Source: Trinickia acidisoli (lineage in GTDB: Bacteria; Pseudomonadota; Gammaproteobacteria; Burkholderiales; Burkholderiaceae). Taken from it: DNA of 64,000 nucleotides. Below, piece after piece: positions 1 to 12,631 of the stretch. Numbering within the stretch: the first letter of the stretch is position 1; each line of letters starts with the position of its first letter. The stretch covers positions 2,666,001 through 2,730,000 of the forward strand of contig NZ_JAFLRG010000001.1 in assembly GCF_017315725.1 (NCBI RefSeq), given 5' to 3'. The notes under the pieces are model-generated. The model was not told the DNA's origin. It made no database searches and worked only from the letters and a program-made list of their open reading frames with translations. Made by a program: the position numbers and the translations under genes.

Positions 1-566
1 ACCGCCGCGCGGCCTATGACGGCGTGCGCATGCTGATCGAGCACGGCCACGAGCGTGTGATGATGCTCGCTGGCACGCTCGCCGAGTCCGACCGCGCGCG
101 CCTGCGCTATCGCGGCTACTCCGAGGCGATGCAGCAGGCGGGGCTTGCGCCGGCGCCGGCACTCGAGGTCGATTTCAACGCCGATCAACTCGCGCCGTCG
201 GTACTCGCACACCTCACCTCGGGCCCCACCCGCCCCACGGCCCTCTTTTGCAGCAACGATCTGCTCGCGATGGTCGTCATGCGCGGCCTGCGCCGGGCGC
301 GATACAGCGTGCCCGAAGATATGTCGATCCTCGGCTTCGACGGGCTCGCGATGGGCGAGCTGCTCTCGCCGGCGCTCGCCAGCATCAGCACGCCGAACCG
401 AGAAATCGGCTGCGCGGCCTGGCGCCGCCTGATGGCGCGGATCGAAGGCGCAGACGACGGCGAATCGCTCTCCCTCACGCTGCCCCACACGTTGCGCCAA
501 GGCGCGACGATCGCCGCGCTCTCGGGCGCGTCGGGCACCGTCCTGCCCGCGCATCCTGCCGTGTAA
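1..566 (+). CDS. LacI-family transcriptional regulator, C-terminal part
   Basis: The reading frame is open from the window edge (codons in phase with base 3) to the stop at 564-566, so the DNA-binding N-terminus lies upstream. The visible ~188 residues match the periplasmic-binding-protein-like effector domain of LacI/GalR regulators: the Y-D-G-V-x-M-L-I-E-H-G-H stretch, a FCSNDLLAM segment, the SILGFDG strand, and a closing LRQGAT segment typical of the family end. It lies 109 bp upstream of an ABC importer on the same strand, so it probably controls that operon in response to the imported ligand or a breakdown product. The effector cannot be named from the sequence. Confidence 0.88.
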   Translation, partial: RRAAYDGVRMLIEHGHERVMMLAGTLAESDRARLRYRGYSEAMQQAGLAPAPALEVDFNADQLAPSVLAHLTSGPTRPTALFCSNDLLAMVVMRGLRRARYSVPEDMSILGFDGLAMGELLSPALASISTPNREIGCAAWRRLMARIEGADDGESLSLTLPHTLRQGATIAALSGASGTVLPAHPAV

Positions 567-596
567 GCGGCGCGGCCGCTGCTGCTTGCTGTTCCC

Positions 597-620
597 GCGC
601 CGGCCCTTCGGGGCCGGCGC
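597..620 (+). terminator. GC hairpin between regulator and importer operon
   Basis: A perfect 10-bp stem (597-606 with 611-620) closes a TTCG tetraloop just after the LacI stop codon. No T-run follows, so termination may be weak or Rho-assisted. It could instead be an mRNA-stabilising or processing hairpin. Confidence 0.4.
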
Positions 621-675
621 CGCATTCCCACGACGTCCCCATCCTTCTCTTTCTCGTCCCGCAAGGAGACCTTAA

Positions 676-1719
676 GTGATACGTCGCTCAATTAGCCTTC
701 GTGCACGCCTGGCGCGATTCGCCGGCACCGCCGCCGCGCTCGTCGCACTCGGCTGCGCGTTCGCGCCCGCCGCACACGCACAGCAAACGGCCATCTGCTA
801 CAACTGTCCGCCCGAATGGGCAGACTGGGCCAGCGAACTGAAGGCTATCCAAGACAAGACCGGCATTCACGTGCCGTCGGACAACAAGAATTCGGGGCAA
901 GCGATCGCCCAGCTCATTGCCGAGCAAAAGAGCCCCGTCGCCGACGTCGTCTATCTCGGCGTATCCTCGGCGTTCCAAGCCAAGGACAAGGGCGTGATTC
1001 AGCCCTACAAGCCCGCCCATTGGGACGACATCCCCGCTGGCCTGAAGGACCCGCAGGGCTATTGGTTTGCGATCCATTCCGGCACGCTCGGTTTCTTCGT
1101 CAACAAGGACGCGCTCGAAGGCAAGCCGGTGCCCCGATCGTGGGCCGACCTGCTCAAACCCGAATACAAAGGGATGATCGGCTACCTCGATCCGTCGAGC
1201 GCGTTCGTCGGTTATGCGGGCGCCGTCGCCGTGAACCAGGCGCTCGGCGGTTCGTTCGACAACTTCAAACCGGCCCTCGACTGGTTCGCCAAGCTCAAGG
1301 CCAATCAGCCCATCGTGCCGAAACAAACGGCCTACGCGCGCGTCCTCTCGGGCGAGATTCCGATCCTGCTCGACTATGACTTCGACGCCTATCGCGCCGA
1401 ATACAAGGATCACGCGAACGTCGCGTTCGTGATCCCGGCCGAGGGCACGATTTCCGTGCCGTACGTGATGAGCCTCGTCAAGGGCGCGCCGCACGAAGCG
1501 AACGGCAAGAAGGTACTCGATTTCGTGCTGTCCGACGAAGGCCAGCGGATTTGGGCCAACGCTTATCTGAGACCGGTGCGCGCAAGCGCGATGACCAAGG
1601 AGGCGGCCGCCAAGTTCCTGCCCGCGAGCGACTATGCACGCGCCAAACCTGTCGATTTCGCCAAGATGGCGGAAAAACAGCAAGCGTTCGGCGAACAATA
1701 TCTGCAGGTCATGCACTAG
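676..1719 (+). CDS. ABC transporter periplasmic substrate-binding protein (iron/phosphonate/polyamine-type family 1)
   Basis: Periplasmic receptor of the importer encoded by the next three genes. The GTG start at 676 is supported by an AAGGAG ribosome-binding site at 663-668. Residues 1-36 form a signal peptide (basic start, Ala/Leu core, cleavage after A-H-A). The mature protein has the family-1 solute-binding features: SGQAIAQLIAEQKSPVADVVYLG near the N-terminus, then the GTLGFFVNKDAL and W-A-D-L-L-x-P-E-Y-K-G-M segments. This subfamily handles Fe3+, 2-aminoethylphosphonate or polyamines. The downstream GpdQ-like hydrolase suggests a phosphate-ester ligand, but that is inference. A C-Y-N-C pair just after the cleavage site is unusual. 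Confidence 0.87.
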   Translation: MIRRSISLRARLARFAGTAAALVALGCAFAPAAHAQQTAICYNCPPEWADWASELKAIQDKTGIHVPSDNKNSGQAIAQLIAEQKSPVADVVYLGVSSAFQAKDKGVIQPYKPAHWDDIPAGLKDPQGYWFAIHSGTLGFFVNKDALEGKPVPRSWADLLKPEYKGMIGYLDPSSAFVGYAGAVAVNQALGGSFDNFKPALDWFAKLKANQPIVPKQTAYARVLSGEIPILLDYDFDAYRAEYKDHANVAFVIPAEGTISVPYVMSLVKGAPHEANGKKVLDFVLSDEGQRIWANAYLRPVRASAMTKEAAAKFLPASDYARAKPVDFAKMAEKQQAFGEQYLQVMH

Positions 1720-1811
1720 GTAGGCCACCGGCCTCGATCCGCACCACCCGGTTGCGCATCGGCGCGCAACCGGTCGTTCCCGACACGGCCTCTCGACGGG
1801 CGGTCATCGCC

Positions 1812-2636
1812 ATGCACGACATCACCTTTCCGCTACGCTGGCGCATCGCCTTGATCGCGCCGGCGCTCGCCGTCTTCATCGCCTTCTGGCTGTTGCCGAT
1901 GGGCGTGCTCGTTCAGGTGAGCGCCAACGGTCACGCCGTGGCAACCTATCGCGCGCTGCTCACCAACGTGCGCTATATGGACAGCCTCGTCGCAACGGTC
2001 GTCCTCTCGGCCTCCGTCACGCTCGCCACCCTCGTCTTATCGATTATCTCCGGCTTGCTATTGGCTCGCCGCGAGTTTCCCGGCAAGCGCACGCTCGTCG
2101 CGCTGCTGACGTTTCCGCTCGCGTTTCCGGGCGTCGTCGTCGGCTTCATGGTCATCATGCTCGCCGGCCGGCAAGGACTCATCGGCACGCTCACGCAAAA
2201 GCTCACGGGCGATCGTTTGGTGTTCGCCTATTCGATGACAGGGCTCTTTCTCGGCTACCTGTACTTTTCGATTCCGCGCGTGATCGTCACTGTGATGGCG
2301 TCGGCGTCGAAGCTCGATCCTTCGCTCGAAGAGGCAGCCCGCTCGCTCGGCGCCTCGCCGTGGCAGATCATGCGCGACGTCGTATTGCCAGGGCTCATGC
2401 CGGGGCTCGTCGCGGCGGGTGCGATTTGCTTCGCCACGTCGATGGGCGCGTTCGGCACCGCGTTTACGCTCGCCACCGATATCGACGTGCTGCCGATGAC
2501 GATCTATACGGAGTTCACGTTGAACGCGAACATGATCACGGCCGCGGGGCTCTCCGTGATCCTCGGCATCGTCACCTGGCTCGTGCTCGCAGTCGCACGC
2601 AGCGCAACGGGCGCCGCCGTTGCAGCCACCGCGTGA
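1812..2636 (+). CDS. ABC transporter permease, first subunit
   Basis: Inner-membrane permease of about 274 residues in the PotB/ThiP/PhnU-like binding-protein-dependent family, with about six hydrophobic segments. The cytoplasmic EAA loop that contacts the ATPase is clear at E-E-A-A-R-S-L-G-A-S-P-W-Q-I, followed by the conserved V-V-L-P-G-L-M-P-G turn. The open frame extends upstream to 1551, but that part overlaps the binding-protein gene. I chose the ATG at 1812, which starts just before the first membrane segment. The second permease gene follows with only 7 bp between stop and start, implying coupled translation. Confidence 0.85.
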   Translation: MHDITFPLRWRIALIAPALAVFIAFWLLPMGVLVQVSANGHAVATYRALLTNVRYMDSLVATVVLSASVTLATLVLSIISGLLLARREFPGKRTLVALLTFPLAFPGVVVGFMVIMLAGRQGLIGTLTQKLTGDRLVFAYSMTGLFLGYLYFSIPRVIVTVMASASKLDPSLEEAARSLGASPWQIMRDVVLPGLMPGLVAAGAICFATSMGAFGTAFTLATDIDVLPMTIYTEFTLNANMITAAGLSVILGIVTWLVLAVARSATGAAVAATA

Positions 2637-2643
2637 GGTCGAG

Positions 2644-3546
2644 ATGAATCTATTCGCCGATACCGACACCGCAGCGGCCGCGCGCCACCGCACGCCGTGG
2701 CCGGCCGAGCGTCTCGCGCCGCGCAAGCTGCTCGCGCTCGGGCAGTGGCTCGTCACGTTCGCACTCTGCGCGTTTCTCGTCGTGCCCGTCGTCATGTCGA
2801 TCATGGCGGGGCTCACCGTCAATTACTTTCGCGGCATCTCGAGCGGCCTGACGCTGCGCTGGCTCGCGCAAGTCTGGGAGCAGTATCACGGCTCCGTGTT
2901 TCTTTCGCTCGAAGTCGCCGCGGCGACGCTCGCCGTCACGCTTCTCACCGGCGTGCCCGCCGCCTACGCGCTCGCGCGCAGCAAGACGCGCGTAGCGCGC
3001 ATCGTCGAAGAACTGCTCGTGCTGCCGATCGCGCTGCCCGGGCTCGCGTCGGCGCTCGCGCTCATCGTCGTCTACGGCGGCATCACGGCGTTTCGCATGA
3101 GCGCCGCCTTCATCGTCGTCGGCCACATCGTCTTCACGCTGCCGTTCATGGTGCGCGCCGTTGCGGCCGTCGCCGCGAGCGCGAACCTGCGCACGCTCGA
3201 GGAAGGCGCGGCGAGCCTTGGCGCCACGTTCATGCAGCGCTTTTTCACGGTCGTGCTGCCGAATCTGCGGCCCGGCATCGTCGCCGGCGCGCTCGCCGTC
3301 GTCACGCTGTCGGTCGGCGAATTCAATCTGACATGGATGCTGCACACGCCCGAAACCAAGACGCTGCCCGTCGGACTCGCCGATACCTATGCGTCGCTGC
3401 GCATCGAGGTCGGCAGTGCCTACACGATTCTCTTTTTCGCGATGACGATGCCGTTGCTCGTCGCGATGCAGCGCCTGGGCGGCGGACAAGTCGAACTCAT
3501 GCGCCGAGCCGACGCGGCGCATCTCGGCAAGCCCGGCGCGGATTGA
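2644..3546 (+). CDS. ABC transporter permease, second subunit
   Basis: Second inner-membrane permease, about 300 residues with six predicted membrane spans. The EAA loop reads L-E-E-G-A-A-S-L-G-A-T-F-M-Q-R-F-F followed by VVLPNLRPG. The ATG at 2644 follows a GAGGTCGAG purine stretch; an in-frame ATG at 2620 would overlap the upstream permease and is less likely. It should pair with the preceding permease to form the translocation pore of a heterodimeric importer. Confidence 0.85.
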   Translation: MNLFADTDTAAAARHRTPWPAERLAPRKLLALGQWLVTFALCAFLVVPVVMSIMAGLTVNYFRGISSGLTLRWLAQVWEQYHGSVFLSLEVAAATLAVTLLTGVPAAYALARSKTRVARIVEELLVLPIALPGLASALALIVVYGGITAFRMSAAFIVVGHIVFTLPFMVRAVAAVAASANLRTLEEGAASLGATFMQRFFTVVLPNLRPGIVAGALAVVTLSVGEFNLTWMLHTPETKTLPVGLADTYASLRIEVGSAYTILFFAMTMPLLVAMQRLGGGQVELMRRADAAHLGKPGAD

Positions 3547-3600
3547 ACACGGACTAAACGCGCACTTAAACGCGGACTCATTTTCGCTCCACTCGCTACG

Positions 3601-4644
3601 ATGAAATTCACCCCCGTTCCCATCGCCCTCGCGCAGTGCGCGAAGACATTTCACGGCACGCGCGTGCTCGAACCGCTCGATCTCGCGATCGGCGCGGGCG
3701 AGACGCTCGTTCTGCTCGGGCCGTCGGGCTGCGGCAAAACGACGACACTGCGCATCATCGCCGGCCTCGAATCGCCCGATGCGGGCGGGACCGTGCGCTT
3801 CGGCGACGACGACGTCACGCGCTTGCCGATCGAGCGGCGGCAGGTCGGCATGGTGTTCCAAAGCTATGCGCTGTTCCCCAACCTGACGGTACGCGGCAAC
3901 GTCGGCTACGGCCTCAAGATCGCGAAGGTCGAGCCCGCGCTCGCGCGCAGGCGCGTGGATGAGTTGCTCGCGATGATGCGGCTCGAGGCGCATGCCGACA
4001 AGCCGATCGATCAGCTCTCGGGAGGGCAGCGGCAACGCGTGGCATTGGCGCGCGCGCTGGCGCGCGAGCCGCGCGTGTTGCTGCTCGACGAGCCGCTGAC
4101 CGCGCTCGATGCGCGTCTGCGCGACGCGCTGCGCAGCGAAATGAATACGCTGCTGCGCGCGCTCGGCGTGACGACGGTCTATGTAACGCACGATCAAGCC
4201 GAAGCGATGGAGCTCGGCGATCGCATCGTCGTCATGAGCGCGGGCCGCATCGAGCAAATCGGCACGCCGCGCGACATTTACTATCGGCCCGCCAATCGCG
4301 CCGTCGCGCAGTTCGTCGGCACGATCAATCGACTCGCGGGACAATGGCACGGCGGCACGCTCGCGACGGCCGGCGGCAGCATCGCGCTGCCCGCCGGACT
4401 CGGCAACGGGGGACCGCCCGAGCTGTTCTTCCGCCCCGAAGACGGTCGGCTCGTCGATCCGGACGGCGCCTCGCTGCGCGGCATCGTCGAAGCGGTTTCG
4501 TTTCTCGGCGAACGCACGCGCGTGACGGTCACGGCCGCCGCGCCGGAACCGCTCGTGATCGACATCGCCGGACGCAGCGAGTGGGCACCCGGCGCGCCGG
4601 TCGGTATCGAAATTGCGCCGGAGGGGCTAATCGCGCTACCTTGA
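3601..4644 (+). CDS. ABC transporter ATP-binding protein (PotA/FbpC type)
   Basis: Cytoplasmic ATPase energising the importer, 347 residues, the normal length for the PotA/FbpC/MalK group. Visible motifs: Walker A GPSGCGKTT (residues 40-48), Q-loop glutamine at 87, signature LSGGQ (139-143), Walker B LLLDEP (160-165), and the H-loop in Y-V-T-H-D-Q. The last ~100 residues form a TOBE-like beta domain (F-F-R-P-E-D-G motif), which often carries regulation or substrate-linked control. It sits 54 bp after the permease pair and 38 bp before the phosphodiesterase on the same strand. All parts needed for a functional importer are present in this operon. Confidence 0.9.
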   Translation: MKFTPVPIALAQCAKTFHGTRVLEPLDLAIGAGETLVLLGPSGCGKTTTLRIIAGLESPDAGGTVRFGDDDVTRLPIERRQVGMVFQSYALFPNLTVRGNVGYGLKIAKVEPALARRRVDELLAMMRLEAHADKPIDQLSGGQRQRVALARALAREPRVLLLDEPLTALDARLRDALRSEMNTLLRALGVTTVYVTHDQAEAMELGDRIVVMSAGRIEQIGTPRDIYYRPANRAVAQFVGTINRLAGQWHGGTLATAGGSIALPAGLGNGGPPELFFRPEDGRLVDPDGASLRGIVEAVSFLGERTRVTVTAAAPEPLVIDIAGRSEWAPGAPVGIEIAPEGLIALP

Positions 4645-4682
4645 CGATGCCTCACCGACAAACAAAAACGATAGGACCCCAC

Positions 4683-5510
4683 ATGCTACTGGCCCAAATC
4701 AGCGATCTGCACATCAAGCGCCCCGGTGCGCTCGCCTACCGGCGTGTCGACACGGCGGCCTATCTCGAGCGCTGCGTCGCGCGCCTGAACGCGCTCGAGC
4801 CGAGACCGGACGCCGTCGTCGTCACGGGCGATCTCGCCGATTTGGGCAGTCTCGTAGAGTACGAAACGCTCAAGCGGCTGCTCGCGCCGCTCGCGATGCC
4901 CGTCTACCTGCTCGTCGGCAATCACGACGATCGCGCCGCGCTGCGCGAAGTGTTCGACGATCACGCGTATTTGCGCACCGGCGGCGAATTCGTCCATTAC
5001 GCCGTGGACATCGGCCCGCTGCGGCTCGTCGCGCTCGATTCGCTGATGCCGAGGCAAAGCGGCGGCCACTTGTGCGAAGCGCGCCTCGCCTGGCTCGATG
5101 CGCAGCTCGCGCTCGCGCACGGCAAGCCGATCGTGCTCGCGCTACATCATCCGCCGTTCGTCTCCGGCATCGGCCATATGGACCGGCAGCGCCTCGACCC
5201 CGAGTCGGCCGAGCGGCTGGCCACGATCGTGCGCCGCTACCCGAACGTCGAGCGCGTCATTTGCGGCCACGTGCATCGGCCCATTTACACGCGCTTCGCC
5301 GGCACGATCGCCGCCGCCGTGCCCGCGCCGGCACATCAAGTCGCGCTCGATCTGCGCGAGGGCGCGCCGTCAGCGTTCCGGCTCGAGCCGCCCGCCTTCG
5401 CCCTGCATCGATACACGCCTGAAACAGGTGTCGTCACGCATCACGCCTATGTCGACGAAGGCGAAGGACCGTATCCGTTCTACGAGACGGACGGCACGCT
5501 GATCGATTGA
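4683..5510 (+). CDS. gpdQ: GpdQ-like binuclear-metal phosphodiesterase
   Basis: Calcineurin-like metallophosphoesterase of 275 residues, close to the ~270 of glycerophosphodiesterase GpdQ. The metal-ligand pattern matches GpdQ almost position by position: D8 and H10 in S-D-L-H, D50 in V-T-G-D, N80-H81 in GNHD, H155/H156, and H196/H198 in G-H-V-H. The family cleaves glycerophosphodiesters, other phosphodiesters and cyclic nucleotides. No signal peptide is seen, so it should act in the cytoplasm on imported substrate. The start at 4683 follows an AGGA box; the longer open frame overlaps the ATPase gene. Family membership is strong, exact substrate unknown. Confidence 0.83.
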   Translation: MLLAQISDLHIKRPGALAYRRVDTAAYLERCVARLNALEPRPDAVVVTGDLADLGSLVEYETLKRLLAPLAMPVYLLVGNHDDRAALREVFDDHAYLRTGGEFVHYAVDIGPLRLVALDSLMPRQSGGHLCEARLAWLDAQLALAHGKPIVLALHHPPFVSGIGHMDRQRLDPESAERLATIVRRYPNVERVICGHVHRPIYTRFAGTIAAAVPAPAHQVALDLREGAPSAFRLEPPAFALHRYTPETGVVTHHAYVDEGEGPYPFYETDGTLID

Positions 5511-5570
5511 TCTCGCCATCGCGCGACGCCGACCGAGCGCTTAGCCCTGACGCGTGAGGGGTGCGATTAG

Positions 5571-7667
<2,097 letters not shown>

Positions 7668-7716
7668 GAAGCATGGCGGGCCACATTCGAGCCTATTTGA
7701 GCGGATGGGCAAGTCC

Positions 7717-8640
7717 CTAGGCAGCGCGTCGCCGATCGAACCAGAACGAAAGCGCGACGCTGGCGAGGATCACGCCTGTCGACACGAGCGTCGCACCGGT
7801 CACGGGCTCACCAAGCGTCAGGGCGCCGAGCGCCACGGCCACGATCGGATTGACGTACATGCAGCTACTGGCGACGATCGGGCTCGTGTGCCGAATCAAG
7901 AAACCGTAGGCGACGTACGCCGCCATCGTCGCGACGAACATCAGATACAGAAACGCGAACAGCGAGCCGAACCCGAGCGAGGTCACATGCTCGCCGCCGA
8001 CCACGGCGATCAGGGTGGAGATCCCGCCGCCGAGACCGATCTGCAGGGCCGTCGACAGGAACAGATCGGCGGGCAGCGCAAGCCGGCTCGCAAGATGGGC
8101 ACCGACCGCCCAGAACAGCGCGGCGCAAAGGATGACGATGCTGCCGCTCGTCGACGAGTTCGACGAGTTCGACGTGTCGCCGTGGCTGAGGATGAAGATG
8201 CCGATGAGCCCGAGCGCCACGGCCACCCACTCGCCCTTTGCGATGGGCCGGCCCGCCACGGCGGAGATGACGGTTGCGAACAAGGGCACTGTCGCAACCA
8301 TCACCGCTGCCGTGCCCGTCCCGACACTGCGCATGCCGAATGCGAGCAGGCCGCTCGAGAAGCCGACGAGCAGCGTGCCGACGATGCCGGCGTTGCGCGT
8401 TTCGACGAAGGTCGGCCAGACGGTCGCGCGGCGAATTGCGAAGATGAATAGGCCAATGCCCGCGATCAGGTTGCGCAAGCCCGAGAGCAACAACGGCGGA
8501 AACGCTTCGAGCGCAACATGCACGGCGAGATAGGCGGAGCCCCAGGCGAAATAGACGACGGCGAGCGCGAGTGCGATGCGTCCGCCATGCGTGCGCGGCA
8601 GACGGATGCGCGTGAGGATGCGAAGCGGCGCGGAAGGCAT
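7717..8640 (-). CDS. EamA/DMT-family exporter, YedA-like
   Basis: Ten-helix drug/metabolite transporter of 307 residues with two EamA repeats. The first opens with V-Y-F-A-W-G-S-A-Y-L; the second contains P-I-V-A-S-S-C-M-Y-V-N-P-I-V-A-V, a strong match to the YedA subgroup. Such proteins export small metabolites or amino acids, but the substrate is unknown. The ATG at 8640 was chosen because upstream residues are Arg-rich and non-hydrophobic. The loop between the two halves carries a short Ser/Asn tract encoded by a repeated GACGAGTTC unit (plus-strand sense) near 8151-8175. It is convergent with fadH. Confidence 0.86.
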   Translation of the reverse strand: MPSAPLRILTRIRLPRTHGGRIALALAVVYFAWGSAYLAVHVALEAFPPLLLSGLRNLIAGIGLFIFAIRRATVWPTFVETRNAGIVGTLLVGFSSGLLAFGMRSVGTGTAAVMVATVPLFATVISAVAGRPIAKGEWVAVALGLIGIFILSHGDTSNSSNSSTSGSIVILCAALFWAVGAHLASRLALPADLFLSTALQIGLGGGISTLIAVVGGEHVTSLGFGSLFAFLYLMFVATMAAYVAYGFLIRHTSPIVASSCMYVNPIVAVALGALTLGEPVTGATLVSTGVILASVALSFWFDRRRAA

Positions 8641-9000
8641 CAGCCGACGCCTCGGGGCGAGTTCGCCGAGCGGCCGGATGCGGTACACGGCAAACTCGGC
8701 GGGCTCGGCGCGGGGCGCGAGCCGCGCAGGGATGCGCGTGCAAAGCGGGCGAAGCAAAGCGACATGTCGATCGACGGGGCTTCGAGAACGAGCGCGCGGC
8801 GAGGCTTCGCGCAAACGTCGTCATTATGCAACGGTCGGAGACGAAAACGGCGCGCGGACACTCCTTGCGAGCGGCCGCCGAACCGGCGCCGCATTGCCGC
8901 GAGACCCTACGAGCCTGGTCCGGCACCGAACCGAGCGATGCGAACACCGCGAACGCCGGTTGCCAAAGCCCGGCCGCCCGGTGTATCTTCTGCGATGCTA
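8641..9000. other. Non-coding gap upstream of the TPP riboswitch
   Basis: About 360 bp between the divergent DMT exporter and the thiC leader. Open frames here are high-GC shadows without family features. It must hold the promoters of both the exporter and thiC, but I could not single out convincing -35/-10 pairs. Confidence 0.5.
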
Positions 9001-11105
<2,105 letters not shown>

Positions 11106-11182
11106 TGTCGTGACGTCGTGATACCTTGCCGCGAGCGATGCGATTCGGCTCGCGGCTTCAGTTCACGGTTCACTGGGTATGC

Positions 11183-11209
11183 AAGGGGCGCTCGCGCCCC
11201 TTTTCGTTT
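11183..11209 (+). terminator. Rho-independent terminator of thiC
   Basis: Stem GGGGCG (11185-11190) with CGCCCC (11195-11200), CTCG loop, extended by A-T pairs and followed by TTTTCGTTT. It lies about 80 bp after the thiC stop. Confidence 0.85.
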
Positions 11210-11345
11210 ATGGGCGGGTGGATCCCACCATTCGTGCTCCGTTTCTTGCTGTTTCATCTCGGGCTGAAATATAGGCCGCCGTCCCGGTGCTACCATGCGT
11301 TTCGGTTATCCGACAATAAGCTTGCGAAACACCTCGAGACCCTCC

Positions 11346-12269
11346 ATGAAGCCCAGCCACGCCGTTCAATTGCTCGTGCTCGCCGCGTTATGGGGCGCGT
11401 CCTTCTTGTTCATCCGCGTAGGCGTGGCTGAATTCGGCGTTGCGCCGCTCATGGCGCTGCGCGTGTCGATCGGCGCGCTCGTCCTGATCTCGATGCTGGC
11501 GTTGCGCGGCACGCCACGCGTATCGTTCGCGACGCTACGCTCGCGCGCGCTGCCGCTGTTCGTCGTCGGCGTGCTCAATTCCGCCGCGCCGTTTTGCCTG
11601 TTCGCGTTCGCCGAGTTGACGCTCTCGGCCGGCACGACGTCCGTCATCAACGCCACGACGCCGCTGTGGGGTGCGCTCGTCGCATTCGTCTGGCTCAGGG
11701 ATCGCCTGACGCCGCTGCGCACGCTGGGCATGCTCATCGGTTTTTCCGGCGTCGTCTCGCTCGTCTGGGGCCAAATCGCGGCCCCGCATGGCGCCCTCGC
11801 CCCTTCGGCCTCGACGATGACCCTCGCCGCACTTGCCGCGACTTGCGCCGCGCTGCTCTACGGCATCGCCGCCAATTACACGAAGCGCTACCTGGCCGGC
11901 GTCGATTCGCTGACGATTGCAACCGGCAGCATGATCGGCGGCAGCCTCGCACTGATTCCGTTCGCGATCGCAACCTGGCCCCATGGCGCTATCTCGATGC
12001 ATGCATGGGGCGCGGTGCTGAGCCTCGGCGTGGCATGCACGGGCATTGCCTATCTCATCTTCTTCCATCTGATCAATGCCGCCGGGCCGGCGCGTGCGAT
12101 CACGGTCACGTTCGTGATCCCCGTCTTCGGCATCCTCTGGGGCGCCCTGTTCCTGAACGAGCAGGTGAGCGCCAGCATGGTCGAAGGCTGCGCCATCGTG
12201 CTTGTCGGCACCGCCCTCGCGACGGGCGTCATCAAGCGCATTCCCGGCCTGCGTCAGCGGCAGGCATAG
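11346..12269 (+). CDS. EamA/DMT-family transporter
   Basis: Ten-span inner-membrane transporter of 307 residues with two EamA repeats. The first begins V-L-A-A-L-W-G-A-S-F-L-F-I-R and the second ends with FVIPVFGILWGALFLNE, a pattern common to RhaT/EamA metabolite exporters. The ATG at 11346 begins directly before the first membrane segment; the upstream ATG at 11295 adds an unrelated polar stretch. It is a different subgroup from the YedA-like protein at 7717-8640. Substrate unknown. Confidence 0.86.
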   Translation: MKPSHAVQLLVLAALWGASFLFIRVGVAEFGVAPLMALRVSIGALVLISMLALRGTPRVSFATLRSRALPLFVVGVLNSAAPFCLFAFAELTLSAGTTSVINATTPLWGALVAFVWLRDRLTPLRTLGMLIGFSGVVSLVWGQIAAPHGALAPSASTMTLAALAATCAALLYGIAANYTKRYLAGVDSLTIATGSMIGGSLALIPFAIATWPHGAISMHAWGAVLSLGVACTGIAYLIFFHLINAAGPARAITVTFVIPVFGILWGALFLNEQVSASMVEGCAIVLVGTALATGVIKRIPGLRQRQA

Positions 12270-12631
12270 CAGCGCCCCGCTCCCCCAGGCACGCGCCCGC
12301 GCCTGGGATGGCCCGTGCGCACCTGGCGCGCTTCCCCCCTCTCAAAGCGTGGCGCGCACCACGCCCGCCACGCGTCTTTCCGCCCCATCTCCCTCTGACC
12401 GTCTGCCGCCGCACAAAGGCCCATGCGGGCCGGGTTTTACGCTGAGCCCATTTCTTGTGCCCACTCTTTGTTACACTGCCCTTTCATCATATGGACTCCG
12501 TCCGACATGCCCGGTCATTTCGTTCGCTTCCGGTCGCGCGGCTTGCCGTGCGCGACAGGCACGATCTCTTTCCGCGTCTGGCACGCCGGCCGCCGCGATC
12601 GGCCAGGGCGCGGGGCCGCGCCTCGCTCGCC
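12270..12631. other. Intergenic gap, no gene recognised
   Basis: A hairpin CCCAGGC (12284-12290) with GCCTGGG (12301-12307) lies 15 bp after the transporter stop. It lacks a T-run and may serve as a weak terminator. The stretch around 12450-12500 is AT-richer and probably carries the promoter of the EAL gene. In-frame ATGs at 12455 and 12491 exist, but the residues they would add are Arg/Pro-rich and not family-like. Confidence 0.4.

Noticed and set aside
597..620. Hairpin after the LacI gene as a riboswitch
   Set aside because: Just one stem-loop with a UUCG-type tetraloop and no conserved aptamer sequence.
688..1728. A 346-codon minus-strand open frame opposite the binding-protein gene
   Set aside because: Antisense shadow; the plus-strand gene has signal peptide, ribosome-binding site and family motifs.
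2650..4350. A 566-codon minus-strand open frame
   Set aside because: It is fully antisense to the permease and ATPase genes; its composition (Arg/Glu/His-rich) is typical of antisense shadows.
8151..8175. GACGAGTTC micro-repeat as a separate repeat element
   Set aside because: It is an in-frame short repeat inside the YedA-like transporter loop, explained by codon-level slippage.
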